Below are positions 41,652 to 51,162 of a DNA stretch of 64,000 nucleotides, piece by piece. Numbering within the stretch: position 1 is the first letter of the stretch; each line of letters starts with the position of its first letter. Source of the DNA: Shinella lacus (GTDB taxonomy: Bacteria > Pseudomonadota > Alphaproteobacteria > Rhizobiales > Rhizobiaceae). The notes under the pieces were generated by a model that was not told the origin of the DNA, searched no databases, and saw nothing but the letters and a program-made list of their open reading frames with translations. The translations under genes and the position numbers were made by a program. The stretch is from contig NZ_WHSB02000003.1 of assembly GCF_010994755.1 (NCBI RefSeq), positions 434,001-498,000 of the forward strand. The letters are read 5' to 3'.

Positions 41652-44600
41652 TCACGCTCGGCTGCGAGCGTGGTCGAACGGCGCCGTTTTCGTAACCCCG
41701 ACAAGCCGCTTGAGCATCTCTAGGAGGTCGTCGACGAAGGTGAAGATGACCGGGATGACGACGAGGCTGAGCAGGGTGGAGGTCATCAGGCCGCCGATGA
41801 CGACGATTGCCATCGGCTGGCGGAAGCTGCCGTCACCACCGCTGAGGCTGAGCGCCACTGGCAGCATGCCGCCGGCCATCGCGATCGTCGTCATGACGAT
41901 CGGGCGGGCACGCTTGTGGCAGGCGTCGACGAGGGCGTAGAACCGTGACAGGCCAGCGCGGCGCGAGACGATCGCGTATTCGACCAGCAGGATCGAGTTC
42001 TTCGTCACCACGCCCATCAGCATCAGCAGGCCGATCACCACCGGCATGGAGAAGCCGGTTCCGGTGACGACCAGCGGCAGCAGAGCACCGCCGAGCGAGA
42101 GCGGAAGCGCCATGAGGATCGTCAGCGGCTGGAGGAAATCGTGGAAGAGCAGGACCAGGACGGCATAGATGCAGAAGACGCCGATCGCCATGGCGATGGC
42201 GAAACTGCCGAAAAGCTCGGAGCTGCGCTCCAGCTCCCCATGTTCGACGAGTTTTACCCCATCGGGAAGGTCGCGAAGCGCCGGCAGTGCCTGCGCCTCG
42301 CGATAGACGTCGCCCAGGATGCGCCCGTTCAGTTCGAGAGACAGCGTCACGTTTCGTGACCGGTCGATGCGGCTGATCTCCGACGGGCTGCCGCCGATGC
42401 GGATATCGGCGACGGAGCCGAGATCGACGCTGCCGCGGCTACCGGCAACGCGGATGTTGGCGATGTCGTCGAGCGTCGTGCGGTGATCAGGGTCGAACCG
42501 GACGCGGATGGCGAGTTGTCGTTGCGGAAGGTTGAGCTTGGCGAGTGCGGCGGCGTAGTCGCCGTTCGTCGCGACGCGGACCGCCTCGGAAATCGCCTCC
42601 GCCGTGACGCCGAGGGCTGCGGCGCGGTCGAGATCCGGCACGATCTGGATTTCGGGTGCCTGCAGGGCGGCGCTGGAGGTGACCGCTCCGATGCCCCGGA
42701 GCGTGCGCAACTGGTCTTCAAGGGCGCCGGCGGTCCGGTCGAGGGCATCGGGATCGTCGCTGGCAAGCGTGATTTGAAGCGTCGTGCCGTTGCCGCCCGT
42801 GCCGACCTCCACCCTGATGCCCGGAAGAACGGCGAGGGCCTGGCGGATGTCGTTTTCGATTTCGCTCTGCGTTCGGTCCCGATCTCCGATTTTCTTGAGG
42901 TCGACGACGAGCGAGGCCGTCGCCGTATCGACGGTCGTGGACGTGTCGAGCAGGTCGCCGGATGAGACGCTCCCGACGGCGGAAAACACGCGGGTGACGC
43001 CGGGCAGGCCCGACACGATCTCCGCCGCCCGCAACGTGGCCCTGTCCGTCTGCTCGATCGGGCTGCCGGGTTGCAGCGTCAGGGCGACCTGCGTCTGCGC
43101 ATCGTCCGACGCGGGCAGGAAACTGGTGCTCAGCAAGGTGATCGTCGAGAGCGACAGGGCGAGAAAGATGCAGACACCGAGGATCGTCAGTTTGCGATGG
43201 CTGAGGCAGGTCTTCACGAGCGCCATGTAGGTGCGCATGATCCAGCCGTCTTTTACAGCGACGGGATGCGCCTTCATCATATAGGCGGCCATCATCGGGG
43301 TCAGCAGGCGAGCGACGAGCAGGGAGGCGAGAACCGCAACGGCGGCCGCCACGCCGAACTGGCGGAAGATGAGGCCCGGAATCCCGCTCATGAAGGCGGT
43401 GGGCAGGAAGACTGCGACGAGCGTGAAGGTCGTGGCGATAACGGCGAGGCCGATCTCGTCCGCCGCCTCAAGGGCCGCTTGCTTTGGCGTTTTGCCCATT
43501 TGCAGATGGCGGGCGATGTTCTCGATCTCGACGATCGCGTCGTCGACGAGGATGCCGACCACCAGCGAGAGGGCCAGCAGCGTCACCGTGTTCAGGCTGA
43601 AATCCGCAAAATACATGACGAGGAAGGTCGGAATGACCGAGAGCGGCAGCGCGACCGCCGAGAGGAAGGTCGCTCGCCAGTCGCGCAGGAAGAGCCAGAC
43701 CACGACGACCGCCAGGATCGCGCCCTCATAGAGCATGTTCATGGAGCCGTCGTAGTTTTCGACGATCGGCCCGATCGTGCTGTAGGCCTCGACGATCTCG
43801 ACATCGGGATTGGCGGCGGAAAAATCCTTCATCGCCGTTTCGATGGCGGCTGCGACGCCGGTGTCCGAAAACCCGTTCGAACGCTTGACCTGGACGGCGA
43901 TCACGGCTTCGCCGTCGAGATAGGCGATCGACGACCGGTCGGCAAAGCTGTCCGTCACGCTGCCGATCTCGTCGAGCCGCACCAGTTCGCCGCTCGGAAG
44001 CGGGATGGGCAGCGCCTTCAGCGCCTCGATCGAGGACACGGCGCCGAGCGTGCGGATCGCCTGCTTGGCTCCGCCGATCTCCGCCCGGCCGCCTGACGTG
44101 TCCGACTGCATCGACCTCAGACGATCGGAAACGGTCGCCGCGCTCAGATCGAGCGAGGCCATGATGCCGGCGTCCAGATCGACATGCACTTCGCGGTCGA
44201 CGCCGCCGAGACGGCTGACCTCGCCGACACCGGAGACGGCGAGCAGCGCCTTCGTCATGTCATTGTCGACGAACCAGGAGAGTTCCGTCTCGTCCAGCTG
44301 GGTGGAGCGCACGGCATAGGTGAGGAGAGGCGAGCCCTGTACCGTAACCTTGGTGACGCCGGGCGTCTGCATCTGGGAGGGCAGGTAGCCGCTTGCGCTG
44401 TCGACGGCGTTGCGCACTTCGTTCAGCGCCGCCTCGCTGTCCTTCTCCAGTTGGAAGGAGACGGTGATGGAGACGGCGCCGTCGGTGATCGTCGTCGTGA
44501 TGTGGTCGAGCAGGCTCAGCGGGGCAAGCTTGTCTTCGATCTTGCGCGCGACTTCCGTTTCCAGCTGGGCAGGTGCGGCGCCTTCGAGCGTGGCGTTGAT

Positions 44601-44738
44601 CTTGATCGTCGGCAGCACCATGTCGGGAAAGTTCTGGACCGCCAGCCGGTCGAAGGCGAGAAGGCCGCCCGCGGTCAGCAGGATGAACAGGAGTATGGCG
44701 GGAACGGGATTGCGGATCGACCAGGCCGAGACGTTCAT
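41652..44738 (-). CDS. RND-family efflux transporter, inner-membrane pump (HAE1-like)
   Basis: Proton-driven pump of 1028 aa, AcrB/MexB scale, with twelve predicted helices in two halves and two large periplasmic loops. The opening MNVSAWSIRNPVPAIL is typical. The proton-relay motif in helix 4 is GILVDDAIVEIENI near 400, and helix 10-11 carries GVVTKNSILLVEYA near 930. It overlaps its adaptor gene by 4 bp (ATGA). No outer-membrane channel gene is present, so it must borrow a TolC-like protein. Substrates could be drugs, detergents or lipids. A second such pump lies at 55079-58144. Confidence 0.9.
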   Translation of the reverse strand: MNVSAWSIRNPVPAILLFILLTAGGLLAFDRLAVQNFPDMVLPTIKINATLEGAAPAQLETEVARKIEDKLAPLSLLDHITTTITDGAVSITVSFQLEKDSEAALNEVRNAVDSASGYLPSQMQTPGVTKVTVQGSPLLTYAVRSTQLDETELSWFVDNDMTKALLAVSGVGEVSRLGGVDREVHVDLDAGIMASLDLSAATVSDRLRSMQSDTSGGRAEIGGAKQAIRTLGAVSSIEALKALPIPLPSGELVRLDEIGSVTDSFADRSSIAYLDGEAVIAVQVKRSNGFSDTGVAAAIETAMKDFSAANPDVEIVEAYSTIGPIVENYDGSMNMLYEGAILAVVVVWLFLRDWRATFLSAVALPLSVIPTFLVMYFADFSLNTVTLLALSLVVGILVDDAIVEIENIARHLQMGKTPKQAALEAADEIGLAVIATTFTLVAVFLPTAFMSGIPGLIFRQFGVAAAVAVLASLLVARLLTPMMAAYMMKAHPVAVKDGWIMRTYMALVKTCLSHRKLTILGVCIFLALSLSTITLLSTSFLPASDDAQTQVALTLQPGSPIEQTDRATLRAAEIVSGLPGVTRVFSAVGSVSSGDLLDTSTTVDTATASLVVDLKKIGDRDRTQSEIENDIRQALAVLPGIRVEVGTGGNGTTLQITLASDDPDALDRTAGALEDQLRTLRGIGAVTSSAALQAPEIQIVPDLDRAAALGVTAEAISEAVRVATNGDYAAALAKLNLPQRQLAIRVRFDPDHRTTLDDIANIRVAGSRGSVDLGSVADIRIGGSPSEISRIDRSRNVTLSLELNGRILGDVYREAQALPALRDLPDGVKLVEHGELERSSELFGSFAIAMAIGVFCIYAVLVLLFHDFLQPLTILMALPLSLGGALLPLVVTGTGFSMPVVIGLLMLMGVVTKNSILLVEYAIVSRRAGLSRFYALVDACHKRARPIVMTTIAMAGGMLPVALSLSGGDGSFRQPMAIVVIGGLMTSTLLSLVVIPVIFTFVDDLLEMLKRLVGVTKTAPFDHARSRA

Positions 44739-45811
44739 CGGATGGTTTCCTCCACCCTGACAAGCGTTCGGTCCGAAAGAAACGCGCCGCCCGCCGTCAC
44801 GACATCGGCCGAGCGATCGGCGCCGGAGAGGATTTCCACCTCGCTGTTCTTGCGGCGCCCGGTCTCCACGCGGATACGGGACGTGCGCCGGTCCGCATCC
44901 ACCGTGAAGAGGTAGCTGATGCCATCCCGCAGCACGAGCGCCGATTCCGGTACGGTGAGGGCCGGCGTGCTATCGAGTTCGATCTGGCCGGTGGCGTAGA
45001 GGCCGGTGGGCGGGCGTGCCTCGGAAGGCAGCGTCACATAGGCGAGCGCACGTCCCGTATCCGTGCTGACGGTCGGCCCGACGAGCCGGACGGTTCCCTT
45101 GAGGCGTCGGCCATCGGGACCGATGATCGTCGCGGTCAGGCCCTCCTTGATGCGCGGCAGATAGCGGGCGGAGACTTCCGCCTGCCATTCGACGCGCTGC
45201 TGGCGGATGAGGCGGAACAGCTCCGTGCCGGAGGAGACGACGGCGCCGAGCTGGGCGGAGCGCGACGTGATCAAGCCGTCGTCGGGTGCCACGATGATCG
45301 TCTGGGCAAGCTTGATCGTCTGGCTGTCCAGCAGGGCTTGCGCCGCCTCGACACCCGCCGTCGCCGTTTGTTCGGCGATCAGATATTCGGTGATCTTCTC
45401 ATCCGACAGCGCGCCGCTTGTCCGCATCCTGCGCGCCCGGTCGGCATTGGCTTTTGCCTTGGCGAGGTCCGCCCTGGCGCTCGCGAGTGCGGCCTCTTCC
45501 TTGCGCAGTTCCGCCCGCACGGCCTCGTCGGCGAGCCGGACGAGGGGCTGCCCTTTGGAGACCACCGAGCCGACATCGACAAGCACATCGGTCACGCGCA
45601 GGCCGCCGGTCTCCGCGGCGACGACCGCCTCATGCCAGGGTTTCAGCCAGCCGCTGGCCGGCACGGTTTCGGGCCATTGGCGCTCCACGGGTTTTGCCAC
45701 CGCGACGGTGAGCGCGACCGCCGCCTCATCCTGTGGCGCGAGCGCGGCTTCGGCGGCAGAAACGGGATTCACGCCCAGGAAAAGCGCAAGAAAAAGAAGT
45801 GTCGGTCGCAT
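44735..45811 (-). CDS. RND efflux periplasmic adaptor (membrane fusion protein)
   Basis: Adaptor of 358 aa with an N-terminal signal peptide (about 1-19, ending VSAAEA). Order: lipoyl half GGLRVTDVLVDVGSVVSKGQPLVRLAD near 70, alpha-helical hairpin rich in A, K and R (about 100-160), second lipoyl half and beta-barrel VSARYLPRIKEGLTATI. It links the pump at 41652 to an outer-membrane channel. Upstream a TTAA-rich direct repeat (45885-45900) is a candidate response-regulator site. Confidence 0.87.
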   Translation of the reverse strand: MRPTLLFLALFLGVNPVSAAEAALAPQDEAAVALTVAVAKPVERQWPETVPASGWLKPWHEAVVAAETGGLRVTDVLVDVGSVVSKGQPLVRLADEAVRAELRKEEAALASARADLAKAKANADRARRMRTSGALSDEKITEYLIAEQTATAGVEAAQALLDSQTIKLAQTIIVAPDDGLITSRSAQLGAVVSSGTELFRLIRQQRVEWQAEVSARYLPRIKEGLTATIIGPDGRRLKGTVRLVGPTVSTDTGRALAYVTLPSEARPPTGLYATGQIELDSTPALTVPESALVLRDGISYLFTVDADRRTSRIRVETGRRKNSEVEILSGADRSADVVTAGGAFLSDRTLVRVEETIR

Positions 45812-45884
45812 CGTGCGGGTTTCCTTTCGGTTTTTGGGAAGGCTCGCACGGATGTAGCGGATCGCATGTGAAGTGCGGTCAAGT

Positions 45885-45900
45885 TGGGTTAAGATAGATT
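45885..45900 (-). promoter_or_regulatory. Candidate OmpR-type site upstream of the adaptor/pump operon
   Basis: On the minus strand: AATCTATCTTAACCCA, half-sites AAT and AACCCA with 10-bp period. The AACCCA half is identical to those at 48682-48697 and 51493-51508. The remainder of 45812-45898 holds no gene. Confidence 0.4.
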
Positions 45901-48535
45901 AAGTTGGCTGGCGAAACCCGTAGCCCACGCGATAGAAGAACGTGCCCGCCACGCTGCCATTCTTCTGCACGGCCCGCCTTTCGACGGGGCCGATAGTGTC
46001 GAACCACTTTGCAAGCCCGTCGCCGGAAACGCTGTTTTCCTTCAGTCCGTACAGGATGACGACGCGGCCCGCGGATGCCTTCCCGGCGTGCCAGTTGGCG
46101 AACATCAGGCCGTTCTGTCCGAAAAGATTCTGGCTGGTGATGTCGTCCAAGGCCGTTCGCCCCTGGCCGTAGAAGCCGAGTTGGCTCGCGATATTGTAGG
46201 CATCCATGCCGACGAGCAGCGGCGAATATCCGGTTTCGGCTGCGACCTTGGCCTTGATCTGCTCGGCGCCGGTGGAAAACTCCTCCCAGGCGACCGGCAG
46301 GCCGCGCAGGGTGCCGGAATAGCCGGTGAACGGAAGGCCCAGCGCCAGGTAGTGCAGGAACAGCGCGAAGCACAGGATGCTCGCTGCCGTGCCGATTTTC
46401 AACGCCGCAACCAGCCGTGCCCTGCGGCCTTGTTTCACGGCGTCTGCAACGATCTTCGCCATCGCCGGCAGCAGGGCAAGCCAGAGCGGCCCGGTCCAGT
46501 TCAGCTTGACGCCGTGCAGCAGGCTGAAGCCGAGGAAGACGGACAGCGGGACGAGGGTGAAGACCAGGATGAACGTGGCAGGCCCGCGCATGGCGAGATG
46601 GTCGGCAAGCCGCGGAAGTCTGGCCATCGTGATGCCTGCCAGTCCAAGCCCGATGGGGCCAAGCAAGGCTGTGACGAACATCGCCAGCGTGTGTGTGGAG
46701 AAGCGGATATCCGCCAGCCATCGCCGGCTTCCCTGGAACTGGAAGGACGCCCAGTCGTGGGTGGCGTTCCAGAGGATAACGGGCGAAAACAATGCGACGG
46801 CGATGGCTGCGCAGAGATAGGGCCATTTCGACAGGAACCAGTGCCGAGATTGCGGGTGGATGATCAGGAAAACGATCGTCGCCGGCCCGAGCAAGGCGAT
46901 CGTGTATTTCGACAACATGCCGAGGCCGATGCAGATGCCCACCCCGAGCCAGGCTCTTCGGCGCCGTCCGATCAAGGCGCGCTCCAGAAAATACAAGGCT
47001 CCCGCCCAGGCAGCCGTCAGCGGCGCGTCCGGCGTCATGATGGTGCCGATGGCGAAGAAGAACGGGAGGATGGACACGAGCAGCAGGGCCAGGAAGGCGG
47101 ATGTGCGGCCGAACAGGTTGTCGGTAAGGCGAAAGAGGAAGAACGCCGTCAGCAGCCAGCACAGGGTTGCGCCCGCGCGCACGCCGAACTCGGAATTGCC
47201 GAAGATCGACGTGCCGAGCCATATCAGCCACGCGACCATCGGCGGGTGATCCAGATAGCCCCAGGCCGGATGCTGGGCATAATTCCAGTAATAGGCTTCC
47301 TGCGGGATGAGGTCGATGCTGCCCTGGTAGACGAGCCGGATCATGACGACATAGACGGCAACGGCGACCGCTGCGAGTTTCCACCGGGTCGTCGACGGCA
47401 GGAACGTATCGCTGCGGAAGACGTAGAACTCGTTTCCGACGTAGCTGACGATCCCGCCGCCGGCGATGCCCAACATCAGCACCCATAGGAAGGGAAGCCC
47501 GAGGTCGGAGGCTGTCGCGATGAAGCCGCCGCGCATGGCCAGGGCCAGCACGGACAGAAGCAGAAATCGCGCGAACCGCGTGCTGTTCCCGGCGCGGTCT
47601 TTGAAGGACCATTCCGCGTGCGCCAGGTAGTTGAAGAGGGCCGCAAAGCAGAAACCGGACATGTGCGCGACGGTGATGTCGGCGCCAAGAATGCGCATCA
47701 TCGACACGATGGCGAAGTCCAGCACGAAGCCAGCAAAACCCACCACCGCAAAACGATGAAAGGTGTCAGAGGCGGCCGTTCCCCTGGAAAACCGCACCAG
47801 CTGGCCGAGATAGGCCGCGAACTGGCGCGCGCCGATCTTCGATTTCCCCTTGACTCGGTCGGTGAAGGAGATCGGAACCTCGGTGACCGTCAGCGCGTCG
47901 CCACCGGCGAAAATCGCCTCCAGGCCGATCTTGAAGCCTTCGGCATGGGAACCGGCCGCCAGAAGACGGTCGCGCTTTACGGCGAAAAAGCCCGAAAGCG
48001 GATCGTTCACGTCGGTGAAGGGCGAGGCGAATGCGCCGCCGAGGCGGGAGAGAAGGCGGCGGTGGAGCGGCCATCCGACGGTGCGCCCACCCTCGACATA
48101 GCGGCTGCCGACGGCCATGTCGAAGCGCCCGGACGAGAGAGGGCGAACGAGATCCGGAATGGAGCTCGCCGGGTGGCTGCCGTCAGCGTCGAGAACGACG
48201 AGGATCGGAAACCGCGCCTTCGCCGCTGCTGAAAACACATCCTCCGCCAGTCCGCCGGTCCCGGCGTTCCTGACCAAGCGAACGGGGTGCCGCCTTGTCC
48301 AGAGCGTCACCCTTTCGCATGTGCCGTCGGTCGATCCGCCATCCGTGACGATGATTTCGAAATTGAAGTGCTCACGCACGCTGTCGACGATGTCACCGAG
48401 GATGCGGTCTATATTCTCCGCTTCATTCAGCGTCGGTACGATGATCGAAACGGCGGGGCGGATGTCCTGGACATCCGAAAGCTGGAAGGCCTTGACGTGT
48501 TCCGCCTCATGCGACGGCATCCGATATGAAAACAT
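45899..48535 (-). CDS. GT2 / GtrA / PMT three-domain glycosyltransferase
   Basis: Membrane protein of 878 aa joining three modules. (1) GT2 glycosyltransferase (about 28-245): IIVPTLNEAENI and DADGSHP, polyprenyl-phosphate sugar synthase type. (2) GtrA-like four-helix region (about 250-375) with VGFAGFVLDFAIV. (3) PMT/ArnT-like glycosyltransferase (about 390-640) with the YLDHPPMVAWLIW motif, plus a C-terminal soluble tail. One protein could thus make a lipid-linked sugar, flip it and transfer it to an envelope glycan. Start at 48535 follows GGAGAG; an upstream ATG contains this ribosome site. The 21-bp upstream ATG alternative adds seven residues only. Confidence 0.85.
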   Translation of the reverse strand: MFSYRMPSHEAEHVKAFQLSDVQDIRPAVSIIVPTLNEAENIDRILGDIVDSVREHFNFEIIVTDGGSTDGTCERVTLWTRRHPVRLVRNAGTGGLAEDVFSAAAKARFPILVVLDADGSHPASSIPDLVRPLSSGRFDMAVGSRYVEGGRTVGWPLHRRLLSRLGGAFASPFTDVNDPLSGFFAVKRDRLLAAGSHAEGFKIGLEAIFAGGDALTVTEVPISFTDRVKGKSKIGARQFAAYLGQLVRFSRGTAASDTFHRFAVVGFAGFVLDFAIVSMMRILGADITVAHMSGFCFAALFNYLAHAEWSFKDRAGNSTRFARFLLLSVLALAMRGGFIATASDLGLPFLWVLMLGIAGGGIVSYVGNEFYVFRSDTFLPSTTRWKLAAVAVAVYVVMIRLVYQGSIDLIPQEAYYWNYAQHPAWGYLDHPPMVAWLIWLGTSIFGNSEFGVRAGATLCWLLTAFFLFRLTDNLFGRTSAFLALLLVSILPFFFAIGTIMTPDAPLTAAWAGALYFLERALIGRRRRAWLGVGICIGLGMLSKYTIALLGPATIVFLIIHPQSRHWFLSKWPYLCAAIAVALFSPVILWNATHDWASFQFQGSRRWLADIRFSTHTLAMFVTALLGPIGLGLAGITMARLPRLADHLAMRGPATFILVFTLVPLSVFLGFSLLHGVKLNWTGPLWLALLPAMAKIVADAVKQGRRARLVAALKIGTAASILCFALFLHYLALGLPFTGYSGTLRGLPVAWEEFSTGAEQIKAKVAAETGYSPLLVGMDAYNIASQLGFYGQGRTALDDITSQNLFGQNGLMFANWHAGKASAGRVVILYGLKENSVSGDGLAKWFDTIGPVERRAVQKNGSVAGTFFYRVGYGFRQPT

Positions 48536-48681
48536 GGAACTCTCCGGGCAATGCAACGCGCAGTCGGCAATCCGACGACGCCATTGCCTGGAACTAGCCG
48601 CTCCCCCGGCCGGATGGTTTTAAGACTTATTAACGTTTGCTCGGAGTTGTTGCCTCGGCAGGCATGGGAGAAACATCTCTT

Positions 48682-48697
48682 AACAAGACAAAACCCA
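48682..48697 (+). promoter_or_regulatory. Candidate OmpR-type site before the mipA relic and response regulator
   Basis: AACAAGACAAAACCCA inside ATCTCTTAACAAGACAAAAC. Half-sites AACAAG and AACCCA are 10 bp apart. A 23-bp stretch here matches 51485-51507 with two differences. The site lies about 90 bp before the mipA relic and 325 bp before the response-regulator gene. Confidence 0.5.
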
Positions 48698-48772
48698 TCC
48701 CAAAGCGAATCCCCACCAATGTCCGCCCCGCGGCTCCTCCGGCCTGCAGAATGCTAACGCACCCAGGAGTGA

Positions 48773-48922
48773 ACATTGTCTTCCGAGATAAAACAGACGG
48801 GCAACTGGTTCGTCAGGAGCCAGACGGAACTCGTCATCCTGACCGGCGGTGCGAAAAACAGCCCCATCGTCCAGAAAGACACCCAGCCGTCGGTCATGAT
48901 GTTGGTGGGCTACAAGTTCTGA
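48773..48922 (+). pseudogene. Relic of a mipA/ompV-type outer-membrane gene (C-terminal fragment)
   Basis: An open frame of 49 codons ending in TGA at 48920-48922 encodes NWFVRSQTELVILTGG, SPIVQKDTQPS and VGYKF, which align residue for residue with the C-terminus of the intact MipA/OmpV protein at 59965-60813 (DWFVRGEAALGILTGD, SPIVEKKLQPS, VGYKF). About 230 upstream residues are missing and stop codons at 48770 and 48755 close the frame. Only the last beta-strands remain. AGGAG then TTG at 48776 could still start a 48-residue peptide, but a dead gene is more likely. It lies just upstream of the response-regulator gene, echoing the mipA placement at the second locus. The rest of the 486-bp gap (48536-49021) shows only the site at 48682. 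Confidence 0.8.
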
Positions 48923-49021
48923 GGCGCGGCAGCGAGAGAGCCGCAGCAACAAAAATAAACACAATTGTTGCTGACAGCCACGATGGCGGGCGGGATAGTC
49001 TTTGCCGGGAGGGCGACAGGA

Positions 49022-49777
49022 ATGGCTGAGGTCATGAACAACACTGCGAGCAATGTTCTCGCCCAGGCGTCCGCCCGCATCCTCGTCGTCGAGGATGACC
49101 GCGATATCGCGAGCATGCTCATCGAGCTTATGCGCGAGGCTGGATACGCCGCCGAGGCGGTCGGTTCGGCGCTCGACATGGACCGCCTGCTGAGAAAGAA
49201 GGAGTTCCAGCTTATCATCCTGGATGGAATGCTGCCGGGTGAGGATGGCTTCAGCATCTGCAGGCGAATCCGGTCGTCCGATACGATACCCATCCTCATG
49301 CTGACCGCCCTTTCGAAAGAAATCGATCGGGTCGTCGGGCTGGAACTGGGCGCGGACGACTATGTCACCAAGCCGTTCAATTCCAGGGAGTTGCTGGCAA
49401 GAGTGAAGGCGCTCCTGCGGCGTTCGTCCTATTCGATGCAGGTTAAGCCGAGCCTGGAAAGCATGACATTCGCCGGCTGGCGGATCGACCCCGTCACCCG
49501 CGAACTGACCGACAGCGACGGCGTGCATGTGTCGCTCACCACGGCGGAATTCGATGTGCTGCTCGTCTTCTGCCAGAACCCGCGGCGCGTCATGACGCGG
49601 CAGGACATCTTGACCCGCACACATGCCGGATCCGCCGGGCCTGTAGAGCGCAGCATCGACGTGCATGTCAGCCGCGTCCGCCAGAAGATAGAGCCGAACT
49701 ACAAGGACCCGACTTTCATTAAAACCGTTCGCCTCGGCGGCTACATCTTCACGCCGGAGGTGGAGGTAGAGACATGA
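49022..49777 (+). CDS. OmpR-family response regulator (locus 1)
   Basis: Response regulator of 251 aa. Receiver domain: acidic pair EDD at 24-26, phospho-acceptor D68 in IILDGMLPGEDG, T in MLTALS and K117 in YVTKPF. C-terminal winged helix (about 150-245) with SLTTAEFDVLLVF and VERSIDVHVSRVRQKI. Start at 49022 is backed by GGGAGGG; an earlier frame start is not. Its gene overlaps the kinase by 4 bp. Homologous to the regulator at 59044. Likely targets are promoters carrying AAC-N7-AACCCA repeats. Confidence 0.88.
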   Translation: MAEVMNNTASNVLAQASARILVVEDDRDIASMLIELMREAGYAAEAVGSALDMDRLLRKKEFQLIILDGMLPGEDGFSICRRIRSSDTIPILMLTALSKEIDRVVGLELGADDYVTKPFNSRELLARVKALLRRSSYSMQVKPSLESMTFAGWRIDPVTRELTDSDGVHVSLTTAEFDVLLVFCQNPRRVMTRQDILTRTHAGSAGPVERSIDVHVSRVRQKIEPNYKDPTFIKTVRLGGYIFTPEVEVET

Positions 49778-51162
49778 TCGACCGCTTTCGCAAGGCGTCC
49801 ATACGGTGGCAGTTCATAGCAGTGGCGTTGTTTCCGATCCCGGTGATCATCGTGTTTATCATTGCCATGCTTCCCGAGCCTCTCATTTTCTACAATGAGA
49901 AGCTGCTGATGGTCAGGCGCACGCAAATCGAGATGATCGTCACGCAGTTCAGAAATGCGGGCGACAATCCCGAGGTCCAGGACCTGGTGCGCTCCAGCGC
50001 GCCTCTCGGCCTTGAATTGACGGTCGTGCCGTGGAGCGCCGCGAGCGAAGCGCAGGCGCGCGCGGAGGATACCCATGCGGTCTCGGACGAGCTGCGCCGC
50101 CTCCTGCCTGACGATTTCGAGGCAGTGGCGCTGCAAAACCCGCCGGGAAGCGAGCGGCACAATTCGGTGGCGGTGCGCCTTGATGCCAAGCGTGCCCTCG
50201 TGATCGGCTTCTCCAAGGCCTACAATTCCCCGTCGTTTCTCAGCCTGGTTCTGGAATTTGTCGCCAAGCTCACCATCCTGATGCTGCCGATGCTTCTGCT
50301 GGTGCTCTACATGGGGCGCATGATCACTTCGCCTCTCGTGCGCTTTGCGGATGCGGCGAAAAGATTGCGTCTCGACGACAACGAGGACGAGTTGTTCACG
50401 GCCGAAGGCGCCAAGGAACTTCATACGCTCGCGACGTCGCTCAACAACATGCGGCGGCGTATTCGTAAGATGGTCGATGACCGGACGCGGATGCTGACGG
50501 CCGTGAGCCACGATCTGCGAACACCGCTGACCCGGCTGCGCATGCGCGTCGAGCGCTCCAGGGACCCCGCGTCACGGGACGCGATGCTCGCGGATATCGA
50601 AACGCTGACCACCATGATCGAGGAAAGCCTGCAATATCTGAGCAGCAATGCGACCGCCGAGCCGATGAAAAAGGTCGACATTTCCAGCCTCTTGCAGACG
50701 ATCACCTCGGGATTCTGGGATCTTGGCCATACGGTGCGCTATAGCGGGCCTGAGCGGCTTGGATATCTGTGCCGGCAAAAAGCGCTTGTCCGCGCGATCA
50801 CCAACATCGTGGAAAATGCGGTGCGGTTCGGCACGGTCGTCAGCGTCGAATTGCGCAGCAATCCGCAAGGCGGCGCAGTGATCACCGTGAGCGACAACGG
50901 CCCCGGCCTTGAAGAAGGACTTGAAGAAAAAGTGCTGGAGCCCTTCTTCAAGGCCGACGAGGCGCGGTCGCCGAATTCCAATAGCGGTTTCGGATTAGGA
51001 CTTTCGATCGCGGACGAAGTCATAAAAGGCCATGGCGGTTCGCTCGCAATGGAGAATATCCTGCCGCATGGCCTGCGCGTGACGATACATCTGCCGGCGA
51101 TCCAGGCCATCTCGGTTCAAACCAGCACGCGCTTCGTCGCCAAAGGGAAGGCCATCGCCTAA
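49774..51162 (+). CDS. Sensor histidine kinase (locus 1)
   Basis: Kinase of 462 aa: transmembrane helix 1 (about 14-33), periplasmic sensor of about 120 residues, helix 2 (about 160-180), HAMP (about 182-235), HisKA with phospho-histidine H246 in AVSHDLRTPLTRLR, and HATPase with N-box ITNIVENAVRFG, G1 VSDNGPGL and G2 GFGLGLSIADEV. ATGA overlap with the regulator gene. EnvZ-like layout. The sensor region gives no hint of ligand. Its last 4 bp overlap the converging small gene at 51159. Confidence 0.88.
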   Translation: MIDRFRKASIRWQFIAVALFPIPVIIVFIIAMLPEPLIFYNEKLLMVRRTQIEMIVTQFRNAGDNPEVQDLVRSSAPLGLELTVVPWSAASEAQARAEDTHAVSDELRRLLPDDFEAVALQNPPGSERHNSVAVRLDAKRALVIGFSKAYNSPSFLSLVLEFVAKLTILMLPMLLLVLYMGRMITSPLVRFADAAKRLRLDDNEDELFTAEGAKELHTLATSLNNMRRRIRKMVDDRTRMLTAVSHDLRTPLTRLRMRVERSRDPASRDAMLADIETLTTMIEESLQYLSSNATAEPMKKVDISSLLQTITSGFWDLGHTVRYSGPERLGYLCRQKALVRAITNIVENAVRFGTVVSVELRSNPQGGAVITVSDNGPGLEEGLEEKVLEPFFKADEARSPNSNSGFGLGLSIADEVIKGHGGSLAMENILPHGLRVTIHLPAIQAISVQTSTRFVAKGKAIA

